NCBI GenBank assembly: GCA_003279105.1
Contig: QCBO01000001.1
Location: 186,001-250,000 of the forward strand
Length of the DNA stretch: 64,000 nucleotides
Direction: 5' to 3'
From: Prochlorococcus sp. AG-347-I19
GTDB taxonomy: Bacteria; Cyanobacteriota; Cyanobacteriia; PCC-6307; Cyanobiaceae
The notes below the pieces were generated by a model. It was not told the DNA's origin and did no database searches. It saw only the letters and a list, made by a program, of their open reading frames with translations. Below are positions 29,059 through 37,788 of the stretch, piece after piece; the first letter of the stretch is position 1; every line of letters starts with the position of its first letter. The position numbers and the translations under genes were made by a program.

Positions 29059-29709
29059 ATGAAAAAAAGTTCTTTTAAATTTTGTTGGGAAGATACATTG
29101 TTAGAATTGCTTCCTTCAAGGGCGTTATTTCTCCCGGAAACAAAAGAGTTGTTAATATGCGATATTCATCTTGGGAAAGCTGATTATTTTCAGCAAAATG
29201 GTATACCTCTTACTAATAATTCAGATAAAAATAATTTTTCAAGAATGAAAAACATAGTAAAAAAATATAGTCCTGAAAAATTAATAATATTAGGAGATTT
29301 ATTCCACAGTAAATATTCAATAGATAATACTCTTCAAAAAAAAGTTGAGGATCTTCCTGAACTACTAAAAACTAACGTTGAACTAGTCCTAGGAAATCAC
29401 GATGTAGGTTGCAATATTAAAAATATTAAAATTTTTGATATTAGAAAAACTAAAAATATTACTTTTAGTCATGAACCGGTTAATTTAGCAAACAATAAAA
29501 CCTTGAATATTTGTGGACATTACCATCCAAAAATCTATATAAAAAACAATGGAGATAAATTATCATTTAGGTGCTTTGCAATGGATAAGAATAAAAACAC
29601 TTTATTTTTGCCTGCATTTGGAGACTTAACAGGAGGATATCCCTGCAAAAAGTCATTTAAAAAATGGGCAATTGTTTCTGAAAAAGAAATTATCGAAATA
29701 AAATCCTAA
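29059..29709 (+). CDS. pdeM: Ligase-associated DNA damage response endonuclease PdeM
   Basis: A 216-residue calcineurin-like phosphoesterase. Metal-binding motifs are ICDIHLGKADYF (DxH), LIILGDLFHSK (GD), ELVLGNHD (GNHD) and ICGHYHPK (GHxH). Together with the adjacent exonuclease, ligase and helicase it completes the four-gene ligase-associated DNA damage cassette described in bacteria. It starts immediately after the helicase stop. Confidence 0.9.
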   Translation: MKKSSFKFCWEDTLLELLPSRALFLPETKELLICDIHLGKADYFQQNGIPLTNNSDKNNFSRMKNIVKKYSPEKLIILGDLFHSKYSIDNTLQKKVEDLPELLKTNVELVLGNHDVGCNIKNIKIFDIRKTKNITFSHEPVNLANNKTLNICGHYHPKIYIKNNGDKLSFRCFAMDKNKNTLFLPAFGDLTGGYPCKKSFKKWAIVSEKEIIEIKS

Positions 29710-29803
29710 AAAAATCCTATTAAAGTGACTTAAATTTTTCATTTAGATACTCCAATTTATACTTAAAAGTCTCGTTTATTTTATTTATCTATTAATTTAT
29801 GTC

Positions 29804-29837
29804 TATTATCAATTTCTACTAGTAGAAATAGATAATA
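29804..29837. repeat. 34-bp near-perfect palindrome
   Basis: TATTATCAATTTCTACT (29804-29820) is the reverse complement of AGTAGAAATAGATAATA (29821-29837) with one mismatch per arm. The centre is ACTAGT. It lies 95 bases after pdeM and 77 bases before a secreted-protein gene, both on the plus strand. It could be an AT-rich transcription terminator or an operator site; there is no GC-rich stem, and a short A/T tract follows on the plus strand. Confidence 0.6.
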
Positions 29838-29913
29838 AAAAATTTATACAGCTAATAACCCTTTCTTTAGCAGACAATCCACGTTATAAAAAAAATAAAC
29901 ACATTTTGTAGAA

Positions 29914-30216
29914 ATGAAAAAATTAATAACCTTGATTTTATTTCCATTTCTTTTCATGCCATTTGGGGCAAAAGCAAATGATAATTTTTCCGTTGAAATA
30001 GAAGCACTTACATTAGTAATGGAACAATATAAGGAAGAAACTGAATCAAGTGTTGAACTAGACATGGAAAATAAAAAGCCAAGTTACATGGCTCTTAAAC
30101 AAGACGAATGCAATGCCACTGTTGAAGTTACAGAAAAAACAGGATTAGAAGTTGTAAATACTGAATCTTTCGATGTAAATGTTTGCTTGAAAGAAATCTA
30201 TAAAGTAATCAACTAA
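29914..30216 (+). CDS. Small secreted protein with two cysteines, 100 residues
   Basis: A signal peptide spans residues 1-21 (ITLILFPFLFMPFGAKA, cleavage after AKA). The mature acidic protein has two cysteines (QDECNATVEV, NVCLKEI) suited to one disulfide in the periplasm. No family recognised. It is preceded by a palindrome. Confidence 0.6.
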   Translation: MKKLITLILFPFLFMPFGAKANDNFSVEIEALTLVMEQYKEETESSVELDMENKKPSYMALKQDECNATVEVTEKTGLEVVNTESFDVNVCLKEIYKVIN

Positions 30217-30259
30217 ATAAGCAGGTTATAAAAATATAATAAAAACATCCAAATTAAAG

Positions 30260-30288
30260 AGGTCTTTTACTTAAAGAAGGTAAGACCT
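30260..30288 (+). other. Stem-loop in intergenic region, possible small RNA
   Basis: AGGTCTTTTAC (30260-30270) can pair with GTAAGACCT (30280-30288) with a two-base bulge. A second small hairpin follows within GGTTCTGCATAACC near 30316. The 180 bases between the flanking genes hold no ORF with coding character. This could be the 5' part of a non-coding RNA or a leader; nothing matches Yfr1 or Yfr2-type motifs. Strand is a guess. Confidence 0.25.
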
Positions 30289-30398
30289 CGAGACCTAACA
30301 GAAAACTTTGGAACGGGTTCTGCATAACCAATTAATAACTACAATGGATTTATAGAGGTGTAATTAAAAGTACAAAACCTAAAATAATTTTTAAATAA

Positions 30399-30545
30399 TT
30401 ACTTCTTCTTAGATAATGTTTGTGATTCTTCTCTAGACATTAAAGCTTCGATTTGAGCAAGAACTTTTTGAAGTTCATCCGTTTTTGTAAGAGATGCTTC
30501 TGCTACTTCTCTTAATTTTTCTAACTGTTCTTTAGTTTTATCCAT
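30399..30545 (-). CDS. Small coiled-coil protein, 48 residues
   Basis: ATG at 30545. The product is one continuous amphipathic helix (LEKLREVAEASLTKTDELQK, then VLAQIEALMSREE) with heptad-like leucines, ending KKK. It is last in a row of three small minus-strand ORFs. Good codon character, but no family recognised. Confidence 0.6.
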   Translation of the reverse strand: MDKTKEQLEKLREVAEASLTKTDELQKVLAQIEALMSREESQTLSKKK

Positions 30546-30555
30546 GATAAATAAA

Positions 30556-30711
30556 TTAGAAATTAACCACTTTTAAAAATGGTTTTAATACAGATTTTTT
30601 ACTCCCACACAAATTCATATTCTCTCTTTTTTTTATAAAGTCAAATAAATTTGCCTTTATTAAGGTTTTATGAGGACTTCCAATTAATTCTTTATTTAAT
30701 ATTGAAACCAT
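30556..30711 (-). CDS. Small basic protein, 51 residues
   Basis: An ORF from ATG 30711 to 30556, ending 10 bases before the 48-residue gene. The product is basic (KANLFDFIKKREN, KKSVLKPFLK) and has a single cysteine. Support is spacing and frame only. Confidence 0.4.
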   Translation of the reverse strand: MVSILNKELIGSPHKTLIKANLFDFIKKRENMNLCGSKKSVLKPFLKVVNF

Positions 30712-30741
30712 AAGATTACCTGAAATAGAAATACTCTTAAA

Positions 30742-30831
30742 TTATGAAGTAAATACGGGCAATCCTATTGTTGCAGTTGTTATGAGAGCCCCTGCAAAAA
30801 TCAAGAAAGGTAGAAAAGGGTAGTTTTTCAA
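30742..30831 (-). CDS. Single-helix membrane micro-protein, 29 residues
   Basis: Starts at TTG 30831. The product (YPFLPFLIFAGALITTATIG) is almost entirely one hydrophobic helix with a short polar end. The shape resembles low-molecular-mass photosystem subunits, but I cannot match one. It would be the first of three short minus-strand genes. Confidence 0.35.
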   Translation of the reverse strand: MKNYPFLPFLIFAGALITTATIGLPVFTS

Positions 30832-30938
30832 TAATAAAATTACTAATTCGAAATAACTATATAGGTATTTATACTGTTTGTCTACCCTTAATCCGTTTTA
30901 AAGCTAAAAATCTTTCTTTTACAAGTAAAAATTAAACA

Positions 30939-31748
30939 TTAACCAAATTTACCTGATATGTATTCCTGAGTGGTTTTTTCTTTTGGAGAGTTAAAAATTT
31001 TGTTGGTTGAGTCAAATTCTGCAAGATAACCAACCTTTCCTCCATCACCATCTTCATACTCAATTGCATTAAAAAATGCAGTCATATCACTAACTCTTAA
31101 TGCCTGTTGCATATTATGAGTAACGATTATTATTGTGTAATTCTTCTTAAGTTCATGCATCGTTTCTTCTATTTTTAAAGTAGAGATTGGATCTAATGCA
31201 GAACATGGCTCATCCATGAGAATTATTTCAGGCTCAATAGCAATAGTTCTAGCGATACATAATCTTTGTTGTTGTCCACCAGATAAAGAGTAACCACTGT
31301 CATTTAATTTATCCTTACATTCATCCCATAATGCTGCCTTTCTTAGAGAACTTTCTACTAATTCATCCATATCTCCAGTAAAGCCATTAATTCTTGCCCC
31401 AAATGCAATATTTTCGTAGATAGATTTCGGGAAAGGATTTGGTTGTTGAAAAACCATTCCAATTCTTCTTCTTACTTCAACTGGATCTACTCTTTTATCG
31501 TAAATATTAGTCCCATCAAAGAGTACAGTCCCTTTTAATGAGCAATTAGGAATAAGATCGTTCATCCTATTTAAAGATCTAAGAACAGTTGATTTGCCAC
31601 AACCAGAAGGACCAATAAGAGATGTTATATTGCCTTTTTTAAAGTTACAAAAAACATTTCTTACAGCTTCGAAAGTTCCATAACTAATAGAGACATTCTC
31701 TAGAGATAAAATGATATTCTTCGGTGTTTTTTTATTATTTTTAATCAT
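30939..31748 (-). CDS. pstB: Phosphate ABC transporter ATP-binding protein
   Basis: A 269-residue ABC ATPase with [20 protein letters not shown] (Walker A and the PstB-specific stretch), signature [16 protein letters not shown], Walker [14 protein letters not shown] and [13 protein letters not shown]. The RSLNRMNDL and [16 protein letters not shown] elements identify PstB. It powers high-affinity phosphate import. It follows pstA directly. Confidence 0.97.
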   Translation of the reverse strand: MIKNNKKTPKNIILSLENVSISYGTFEAVRNVFCNFKKGNITSLIGPSGCGKSTVLRSLNRMNDLIPNCSLKGTVLFDGTNIYDKRVDPVEVRRRIGMVFQQPNPFPKSIYENIAFGARINGFTGDMDELVESSLRKAALWDECKDKLNDSGYSLSGGQQQRLCIARTIAIEPEIILMDEPCSALDPISTLKIEETMHELKKNYTIIIVTHNMQQALRVSDMTAFFNAIEYEDGDGGKVGYLAEFDSTNKIFNSPKEKTTQEYISGKFG

Positions 31749-32642
31749 TTATACTCTTTTGGTTTTCTCAGTAAAAGCGGCCAATATCCTTGAAAATATA
31801 TTTACCGATAGTATCGATAAAACAAGAATAAAGGAAGCTGCCCAGGCTAATTTATTCTGTGCATCGTATGGTTCTAGAGCAAAATTGTATATCAATACAG
31901 CCAAAGAACCCATCTCATAAAACAAGTCTCCAAAGCTTGTTATGTAGTAATAAGAGAATAAAGCCGTAAATATCAAAGGTGCTGTTTCACCTGCAGCTCT
32001 TGCGATTCCAAGGACAATGCCAGTAGCAGTAGATCTAAATGCGGAAGGTAATGTAACTTTCAATATGGTTGTATACATACTTGCTCCTACACCAAGGGAG
32101 GCATATCTCAATTCATTCGGAACCAACTTTAAACCTTCGTCAGTGGTCTTAATCACGGTAGGCAACATTAATATTGAAAGTGCCATACCTCCGGCCAAGC
32201 CACTGTACATACTTCCAAATAAGATCTTTGTTGAAACAATTAAGGCATAAATAAATACACCAGCAATTATTGAGGGGACTGCCGCTAAAACATTCACCCC
32301 AAATCTAATAAACCTTGAAAAAGCTCCACCTTTAGAGTATTCAGCTAAATATATTCCACCACCAACACCTACTGGAATGGCGATAATTGAAGCAATGGTA
32401 GTTATTATTAATGTTCCGATCAATGCAGGATTAATACCACCTGCATCTAAATCATCTCCAGGTGGATTTGGTTCTAAAGTAAATAGTTCTGGTGTGATTT
32501 GGGATCCACCTTTGATGAGAATATAAGTCACTAGAAAAATCAAAGGGAGTATTGCGATCAATGCGCAAATTACTGATAAAGAAGTAAAGAATTTATCTCC
32601 TATATTTCTTGATAATCTTTTCTGGTAATAGAGTGAATTCAT
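31749..32642 (-). CDS. pstA: Phosphate ABC transporter permease PstA
   Basis: A 297-residue permease with about six membrane helices. The EAA-type loop ELRYASLGVGASMYTTILKV and the stretch GIARAAGETAPLIFTALF are typical of PstA. It pairs with PstC to form the phosphate channel. It abuts pstB and is 6 bases after pstC. Confidence 0.95.
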   Translation of the reverse strand: MNSLYYQKRLSRNIGDKFFTSLSVICALIAILPLIFLVTYILIKGGSQITPELFTLEPNPPGDDLDAGGINPALIGTLIITTIASIIAIPVGVGGGIYLAEYSKGGAFSRFIRFGVNVLAAVPSIIAGVFIYALIVSTKILFGSMYSGLAGGMALSILMLPTVIKTTDEGLKLVPNELRYASLGVGASMYTTILKVTLPSAFRSTATGIVLGIARAAGETAPLIFTALFSYYYITSFGDLFYEMGSLAVLIYNFALEPYDAQNKLAWAASFILVLSILSVNIFSRILAAFTEKTKRV

Positions 32643-32648
32643 AATTAT

Positions 32649-33596
32649 CTAATATTTGAGACTAAATTTCTTAACTAGCCACTGCGCAAAGATATTTACT
32701 ACCAAAGAAAGGATCATCAGTACAAAAGCCGCATAAAACAGTGATGAAACCTGACTTCCATCAGCCTCACCAAACTGGTTTGCGAGCATGGAGGAAATGG
32801 TATATCCAGGAGATAATAGAGACCAACTAAATGCATTTGAATTACCAATAATCATTGTCACAGCCATTGTTTCTCCCATTGCCCTACCTAAAGCCAATAG
32901 AACACCTGCCATAATTCCTGATAATGCTGCCGGCAAAATTACTGAAAATATTGTTTTCCATCTACTTGCTCCAATTCCATAAGCCGCATTTCTTAGCTTT
33001 TTAGGAACCTGATTAAGTGAATCCCTCGCAATGGAAGTCACTATTGGCAAAAGCATTACTACTAAAATCAAAATTGCTAACAATGAATTCCTACCTGTAG
33101 GTTCTGTACTGAATAAAGGTATCCAACCAAAGAAATTATGTAAAGAGACAAAAAATGCTCTAAAAAAGGGTTCCAAAACAAATATTGCCCAAAGTCCCAA
33201 TACAACTGATGGAATTGCTGCTAATAATTCAACAAAAGAACCTATTATTTCTCTAAAAACTTTCGGCACAAAGTCCTCGGTAATAAATATTGCAGTTCCA
33301 ACGCCCAAAGGGATAGTTATTAACAATGAAAGAAATGAGGTTACTAATGTGCCATATATTGCGCTAAAAGCTCCGTATTCATCCTTTACAGGATTCCATT
33401 CAGAGGTTACTAAAAACTTCAAGCCATATCTTGAAAAGGATTCAAATGACTGAAAAAAGACTACTAAAATAATTCCTAAAAGTATTATTGCTACAAAACT
33501 AGACAAGACTAGAGCAGTATTCTTGAAGATAATATCAATATTTTTTTCGATACCGAATCTTTTACGATTCTTGAAAAGAGTTAATTTCTCTTCCAT
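32649..33596 (-). CDS. pstC: Phosphate ABC transporter permease PstC
   Basis: A 315-residue permease with about six membrane helices. KLRNAAYGIGASRWKTIFSV is the EAA loop, and LALGRAMGETMAVTMIIGN is a strong PstC signature. First gene of pstCAB; the phosphate-binding protein gene pstS is not in this window. A Pho-box-like repeat lies 46-77 bases upstream. Confidence 0.95.
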   Translation of the reverse strand: MEEKLTLFKNRKRFGIEKNIDIIFKNTALVLSSFVAIILLGIILVVFFQSFESFSRYGLKFLVTSEWNPVKDEYGAFSAIYGTLVTSFLSLLITIPLGVGTAIFITEDFVPKVFREIIGSFVELLAAIPSVVLGLWAIFVLEPFFRAFFVSLHNFFGWIPLFSTEPTGRNSLLAILILVVMLLPIVTSIARDSLNQVPKKLRNAAYGIGASRWKTIFSVILPAALSGIMAGVLLALGRAMGETMAVTMIIGNSNAFSWSLLSPGYTISSMLANQFGEADGSQVSSLFYAAFVLMILSLVVNIFAQWLVKKFSLKY

Positions 33597-33641
33597 TAAA
33601 AAAAGAATATCTCTATAAATCTACTACTAAATGTTGTAAAA

Positions 33642-33673
33642 GACTTTAAGAGGGGTTAAAGGTATAAGAAAGT
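33642..33673 (-). promoter_or_regulatory. Pho-box-like direct repeats upstream of pstC
   Basis: On the minus strand the sequence reads as 11-base steps beginning CTTTCTTA, CTTTAACC and CTTAAAGT. Cyanobacterial PhoB (SphR) boxes are 8-base direct repeats near CTTAACCT with 3-base spacers, which this resembles imperfectly. Its place about 46 bases before the pstC start suits activation under phosphate starvation. The regulatory call is inference. Confidence 0.4.
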
Positions 33674-33788
33674 CATGATAATTTGACATCTATTAAGATA
33701 ATTTAACTACCTATTTTTTCAACTGCAGATCTTGATTTCAAAAGGATATTTCCTTTTAAGGGGATAAATCCAAGGGATTAAGCTTTAT

Positions 33789-34157
33789 TTAGAATTTAAT
33801 TTTTGTTTTTACTCTATTTTTATTTTGAGATTTGAATTCAAAAAGTCCTTTTTCAGTAAATATGGTCAACTCATCTCCAGATGTTTCTTCAATTGAAATT
33901 CCCTCAGACTCTAGATTTTTAACATATACATTACCAATAAGTTTTAGAGATTTATCATCCTTGTCAAAAGAAAGCTTGTCCGAATAAGCTTCAAAATTAC
34001 CACTATTACTCTTAATGACTACATTTCCCTTAGCTTCTAGATCACCTTCTAAAGTATTTACTTGAGAATCAGATGTAATTGTGTAATTAGTTAATTCTTC
34101 AGCAAAAGAAAAATCAGCTAATAGAAATAAAAAAGATGCAAGAAGTACGCTTTTCAT
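33789..34157 (-). CDS. LptA/OstA-like periplasmic protein, 122 residues
   Basis: A signal peptide (LLASFLFLLADFSFA, residues 5-19) leads into a repeating beta-strand domain with ITSDSQVNTLEGDLEAKGNV and ASDKLSFDKDDKS-like turns, as in the OstA/LptA/LptC fold that carries lipopolysaccharide across the periplasm. Short for LptA and possibly a single-domain variant. The gap to the cytochrome gene is zero, so both may be cotranscribed. Confidence 0.65.
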   Translation of the reverse strand: MKSVLLASFLFLLADFSFAEELTNYTITSDSQVNTLEGDLEAKGNVVIKSNSGNFEAYSDKLSFDKDDKSLKLIGNVYVKNLESEGISIEETSGDELTIFTEKGLFEFKSQNKNRVKTKIKF

Positions 34158-34511
34158 TTACTCCCAACCCTTTTCTGCATTTTGAATAATCCATTGTGCA
34201 AGAACCTTATCCTCTCCATCCTTCAATTTATTTTTATAACCCTTCATAAAACCAATCCCTTCATTGGCAATAATTGTTATTGAATTTACATCTGCTATCC
34301 CTCTTTTTTCAAGGTCGGAAAGTTTTAATGATTTGGATCCTTTAAGAACGACTGATCCACCTTTTACATGGCAGCCTGCACAAACATTTCTAAAAATTGT
34401 TTCTCCATTTCTAATATCAGAAGCCATTAGATATCTGTTTTGCAAAGAAGTTTGAAAAATAATTATTAAAGTTATTACAGGAATAACGAATAGAAATTTA
34501 AATATTTTCAT
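34158..34511 (-). CDS. Cytochrome c6-like protein
   Basis: A 117-residue c-type cytochrome: signal peptide (FVIPVITLIIIFQTS region), heme site CAGCH (residues 45-49), and a Met axial ligand candidate in GFMKGYKNKL. The ending IIQNAEKGWE is typical of cytochrome c6, the lumenal electron carrier between b6f and photosystem I. Because plastocyanin is the main carrier in Prochlorococcus and this sequence is divergent, a c6-like role is likely but the exact petJ identity is not certain. Confidence 0.8.
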   Translation of the reverse strand: MKIFKFLFVIPVITLIIIFQTSLQNRYLMASDIRNGETIFRNVCAGCHVKGGSVVLKGSKSLKLSDLEKRGIADVNSITIIANEGIGFMKGYKNKLKDGEDKVLAQWIIQNAEKGWE

Positions 34512-34565
34512 TTAATTTATTCCACCCAAAATCAATTTAGCAATTAATTCTGAATCCTGATCTAT

Positions 34566-35621
34566 CTATTTTAATAGTTCTACTGCTACTACAAGATTGC
34601 CCAAAAGACCGTTCAAAATATTAAGCTGTTCTTTACTGCCAAATGCTATTAATACCTGACCTGGCTGAAGTATGAAATTACCTCCTGGATTAGTGAACAA
34701 TTTTTCATTTTCTTTAATAGCTAATATTTTTGCACCACTCTTTCTACCTATTCCAAGTTCCAAGAGTGATCTTTTCTCTGCAGTTTCAAAAAGACTAATA
34801 TCATTACTTAATTCAAATTCTTCAATTTCACATTCACTTCCTGCAAGCAGATCAAGAAAGTCAATAGCGATAGGTCTTAAAGCCATTGATGCCATAGCTC
34901 TTCCTGCTGCAATATAAGGACTTACTACAATACTTGCTCCAGCTAATCTCAATTTACTTGCAGCTTCTTCAGTGCCTGCTCTTGCAATTACTCTTATAGA
35001 ACTTCTTATCCCTTTAGCACTTAAAACTACATATAAATTTGCGGCATCATTGGGCAAAGTAACAACCAAACTTTTGCATTTTTCTAATCCTGCCAGTTTT
35101 AATGTCTCATCAAGGGTTGCGTCAGCACAAAGCACTTCTAAACCATTTTCTTCAGCAATCTTTTTTCTATCTTCATCACTCTCAACTACAATAATTGGAA
35201 TATTTTGCGTTTTTATTTGGTTAGATATTTCCTGACCTACCCTCCCATATCCGCACAAAATTACATGATTTTCCATTTTTCTAAGAAGTCTTTTAAAACG
35301 TAATTCGTTTACTCTTTGAAAATAGCCGGATTCGAATAATCTAACAGCTTTTTGAAAGGTAAATTGAATAAAGATCAATCCGCCTACGATTACTAAAACA
35401 GTTACGATCCTGCCTTCAGGACTTAAAGGTTGAACTTCTCCAAAACCAATAGTGGTTATTGTGATTAGAACCATCCATAAGCAATCACTCCATTCCCATC
35501 CTTCTGTTATTCGATAGCCAATTGCACCTAAAAAAAACAGAAAGAATAAAGAATAAATAAGACCAAACCAGGGCCTTAAATAGTCTTTAATAAAATAGAA
35601 CTCAAATAATCTAAGCTTCAT
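34566..35621 (-). CDS. Two-helix potassium channel with RCK (TrkA-N) domain
   Basis: A 351-residue protein. Two membrane helices (about 17-40 and 70-95) flank the pore loop LITITTIGFGEVQPLSPEGR. The selectivity filter is TIGFG in place of the common TVGYG, a known variant. The cytoplasmic part is an RCK domain: VILCGYGRVGQEIS (Rossmann nucleotide binding), then TrkA-C. It would be gated by NAD(H), ATP or ions. Confidence 0.88.
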   Translation of the reverse strand: MKLRLFEFYFIKDYLRPWFGLIYSLFFLFFLGAIGYRITEGWEWSDCLWMVLITITTIGFGEVQPLSPEGRIVTVLVIVGGLIFIQFTFQKAVRLFESGYFQRVNELRFKRLLRKMENHVILCGYGRVGQEISNQIKTQNIPIIVVESDEDRKKIAEENGLEVLCADATLDETLKLAGLEKCKSLVVTLPNDAANLYVVLSAKGIRSSIRVIARAGTEEAASKLRLAGASIVVSPYIAAGRAMASMALRPIAIDFLDLLAGSECEIEEFELSNDISLFETAEKRSLLELGIGRKSGAKILAIKENEKLFTNPGGNFILQPGQVLIAFGSKEQLNILNGLLGNLVVAVELLK

Positions 35622-35805
35622 ATCCCTTATTATCGTTAACTATTCAAAAATTTCAAAAAAATTTTCTATTATGTTCCTAAAACTATTTATTTGTTTAAGT
35701 GAAATATATATTAAGCAGGATAATAATATTTATTTTCGTGGCCTTATGCATTAAACAAATGATTACTGTCTCAGGTCTTATTTAATGCTTTATTAAAAAA
35801 TTAAT

Positions 35806-35937
35806 TCAAGGTTTTACTTGTACTGTTTCAATAAGAAAATCAGAAGCTGCTTTTAACCAATCAGCTACTGTAAGACGAAGGTCAGGTTGAGAATATACAA
35901 GCGCGACAATAATTCCAACTAAGATTATCTTTACCAT
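35806..35937 (-). CDS. Small protein with N-terminal hydrophobic segment, 43 residues
   Basis: ATG at 35937. Residues 3-16 (KIILVGIIVALVYS) form a membrane anchor or uncleaved signal; the rest (LRLTVADWLKAASDFLIETV) is an amphipathic helix. Good codon character. Not recognised. Confidence 0.5.
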   Translation of the reverse strand: MVKIILVGIIVALVYSQPDLRLTVADWLKAASDFLIETVQVKP

Positions 35938-36014
35938 GGCATTTCAAATATTCTTATGAATTAAAGCACACCTATTTAGTAAAAAGAACCTTATATTTAT
36001 AAAAAATAGATTAA

Positions 36015-36413
36015 TTAAAATTTCTCTAATTGATTAAACAAGTATTCCACTCTTCTTAGATTAACGCCTAAATCTGATTGCCCTAATCTTGCTGCAGATC
36101 TAATCTGAATAATTCCTTTTGATCTATCCACATAACTTCTTACATCAAGCTTAAAAATTTCTAGATCATCTGGAAATCTAAAAATTAAGCTTCTACATAC
36201 ACCTCTCCAATAATTTCTACCACTTTCAATAACTTCTGTACGAGGTAACCCTTCTGCCAGAGAAACAAGTTGAATAAACTTTTGATCAACATTTATTAGT
36301 TTCTTTTCTACTAAGACACTATTTAATGGATTAGTTATTGGAGCAAGACCTTGAATGGAAGAAACCATATGTTTTAAGAACGATGTAGATGTTCTAACCG
36401 ATTTCATATACAA
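36015..36413 (-). CDS. DUF1499 family protein
   Basis: A 132-residue protein. FRFPDDLEIFKLDVRSYVDR followed by IIQIRSAARLGQSDLGVNLRR matches the DUF1499 core (FPD and RSxSRxGxxDxGxNRxR). The family is widespread in cyanobacteria and plants with no settled function. No signal peptide is evident; upstream residues are polar. Confidence 0.75.
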   Translation of the reverse strand: MYMKSVRTSTSFLKHMVSSIQGLAPITNPLNSVLVEKKLINVDQKFIQLVSLAEGLPRTEVIESGRNYWRGVCRSLIFRFPDDLEIFKLDVRSYVDRSKGIIQIRSAARLGQSDLGVNLRRVEYLFNQLEKF

Positions 36414-36489
36414 AGTGAGAGAAAAAAGTGAAGAATTTTCCCAGAAATTTGATCTCTTTATAAAGATTCCTTATTTTGTAATCAAAATT

Positions 36490-36627
36490 CTAAAATTTGA
36501 GATTTTTTATTATTTTTTTTGATAGAGATGGTTGCCTACTTTTTTTACTATTTAGTTTCCTAACCCATAAAAAAACTCCCACCAACAAAAAAATTTCAAC
36601 AATAATTCCAACCTTTATTAAACTCAT
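36490..36627 (-). CDS. Small membrane protein, 45 residues
   Basis: One N-terminal hydrophobic helix (VGIIVEIFLLVGVFLWV) then a basic tail KSRQPSLSKKII. It overlaps the stop of the 30-residue ORF upstream (ATGA), suggesting coupled translation. Not recognised. Confidence 0.5.
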   Translation of the reverse strand: MSLIKVGIIVEIFLLVGVFLWVRKLNSKKSRQPSLSKKIIKNLKF

Positions 36628-36716
36628 TTTTTATCCTCTTTTTTCTTGTTGGTGCCCTCTATGTACGGCACAAGGATATTTAATAACCATTTTTTAAATG
36701 AACTAAACGTTTTCAT
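36624..36716 (-). CDS. Micro-protein, 30 residues
   Basis: ATG at 36716. The product has an amphipathic helical start (FSSFKKWLLNILVPYIEG) and a lysine-rich end. The stop overlaps the start of the 45-residue gene by 4 bases, which supports translation. It follows the 124-residue gene by 7 bases. Confidence 0.4.
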   Translation of the reverse strand: MKTFSSFKKWLLNILVPYIEGTNKKKEDKK

Positions 36717-36723
36717 AATCTAT

Positions 36724-37098
36724 TTACTTTCCTTTTCTCCACATACTCCTTCCTTTAATGAGATCCTCTATATTTGGCCAAGCTGCTATTAATTCTTTAA
36801 GTGCCTTTCTATTAGGAGTATAAAAAACACATGACAAAGCACTTATTACATAAAGTATGAACCATAATTTACTTTCTGAATAAGCTAAAAACAAAGAGAA
36901 AAGAAAACTTCCAATAAAGAAAAAGAAAAATGACCTATTTAATATTTCTAATGGAGTTCTTTTAAGTCTGTAAAATTTACTATCTTCTTCAGTATCTTTC
37001 TGAAATTTACTTTCGTATGAATTAATTATTTCTTCTTCTAGCACTTTTTCATACTCCAAATTATCAATTGGATCGCTTTTATCCTTTTTATTTATCAT
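36724..37098 (-). CDS. Membrane protein with two helices, 124 residues
   Basis: A charged 50-residue cytoplasmic N-terminus is followed by two membrane helices (FFFFFIGSFLFSLFLAY and LWFILYVISALSCVFY) and a soluble C-terminus (KALKELIAAWPNIEDLIKGR). Possible assembly factor shape. No family recognised. Confidence 0.6.
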   Translation of the reverse strand: MINKKDKSDPIDNLEYEKVLEEEIINSYESKFQKDTEEDSKFYRLKRTPLEILNRSFFFFFIGSFLFSLFLAYSESKLWFILYVISALSCVFYTPNRKALKELIAAWPNIEDLIKGRSMWRKGK

Positions 37099-37381
37099 TG
37101 TTATTTCTACAATACAAATATGGTAACTAATTTAAGGTTTTTTAATAAGTATCAAATTTTATCTGTTAATTGGAGCTATACGAACAGATCATGGTTTTTA
37201 AAATACTTCAAGATTGTCTTATTTATACAAGATAAATTAGTCAAAATATTCTTTTTGATTTTCCCAAATCTTTCGGTCATTTAAAACAAACTCTTCTATA
37301 AACTTCATAGCATTAATAAAATTGGGAGGCAATATCTAAATCTAGAGTTAAAATAGTTTAGAGATTTTAATAATAATCTAT

Positions 37382-37693
37382 ATGCAAAGGTATTTGATTT
37401 CCTACGAATTTACAGATGGCGAGGATCAAGAAGAAGGGGCAGAAATGCTAATTAATTGGTACGAATCAGGTGGTCCCCAAAACAGACCTGAAAACTATGA
37501 GGTTCATTCTTGGATTTTTATGGTTCAAAATGGGATTGGACATTCTGTTGTGAGCGCAGATTCTCTTGAGACAATTTGGAAGCAATGGCATCCCTGGAGA
37601 AGGTTAATGGATATTAGTATTCAGCCTTGTATGGATCTTGATGAGACAGTTGGATTATTTAAAAAACAAAAAATGAATACTCGGATAGTCTAA
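37382..37693 (+). CDS. DUF3303-like protein, 103 residues
   Basis: A compact soluble protein: RYLISYEFTDGEDQEEGAEM, then GGPQNRPENYEVHSWIFMVQ and WHPWRRLMDISIQPCMDLDE. The pattern fits a small dimeric alpha-beta barrel of the DUF3303 kind, common in Prochlorococcus and Synechococcus. Function not established. Confidence 0.6.
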   Translation: MQRYLISYEFTDGEDQEEGAEMLINWYESGGPQNRPENYEVHSWIFMVQNGIGHSVVSADSLETIWKQWHPWRRLMDISIQPCMDLDETVGLFKKQKMNTRIV

Positions 37694-37788
37694 AAGTATT
37701 TCTAACTTCTAAATGTAAATTTCTTTTTAGTAGCACCTAATACTACATACATATTTCACTGCGTTAAAAAGGGTAAGATTTATTTACC

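Noticed and set aside
36497-36697. 66-residue plus-strand ORF
   Set aside because: Antisense to two coupled small minus-strand ORFs; composition (Phe/Ile runs) is that of a shadow frame.
37237-37308. 23-residue minus-strand ORF
   Set aside because: Very short, no clear ribosome-binding site; could be chance in AT-rich sequence. The rest of the 37099-37381 spacer shows nothing else.
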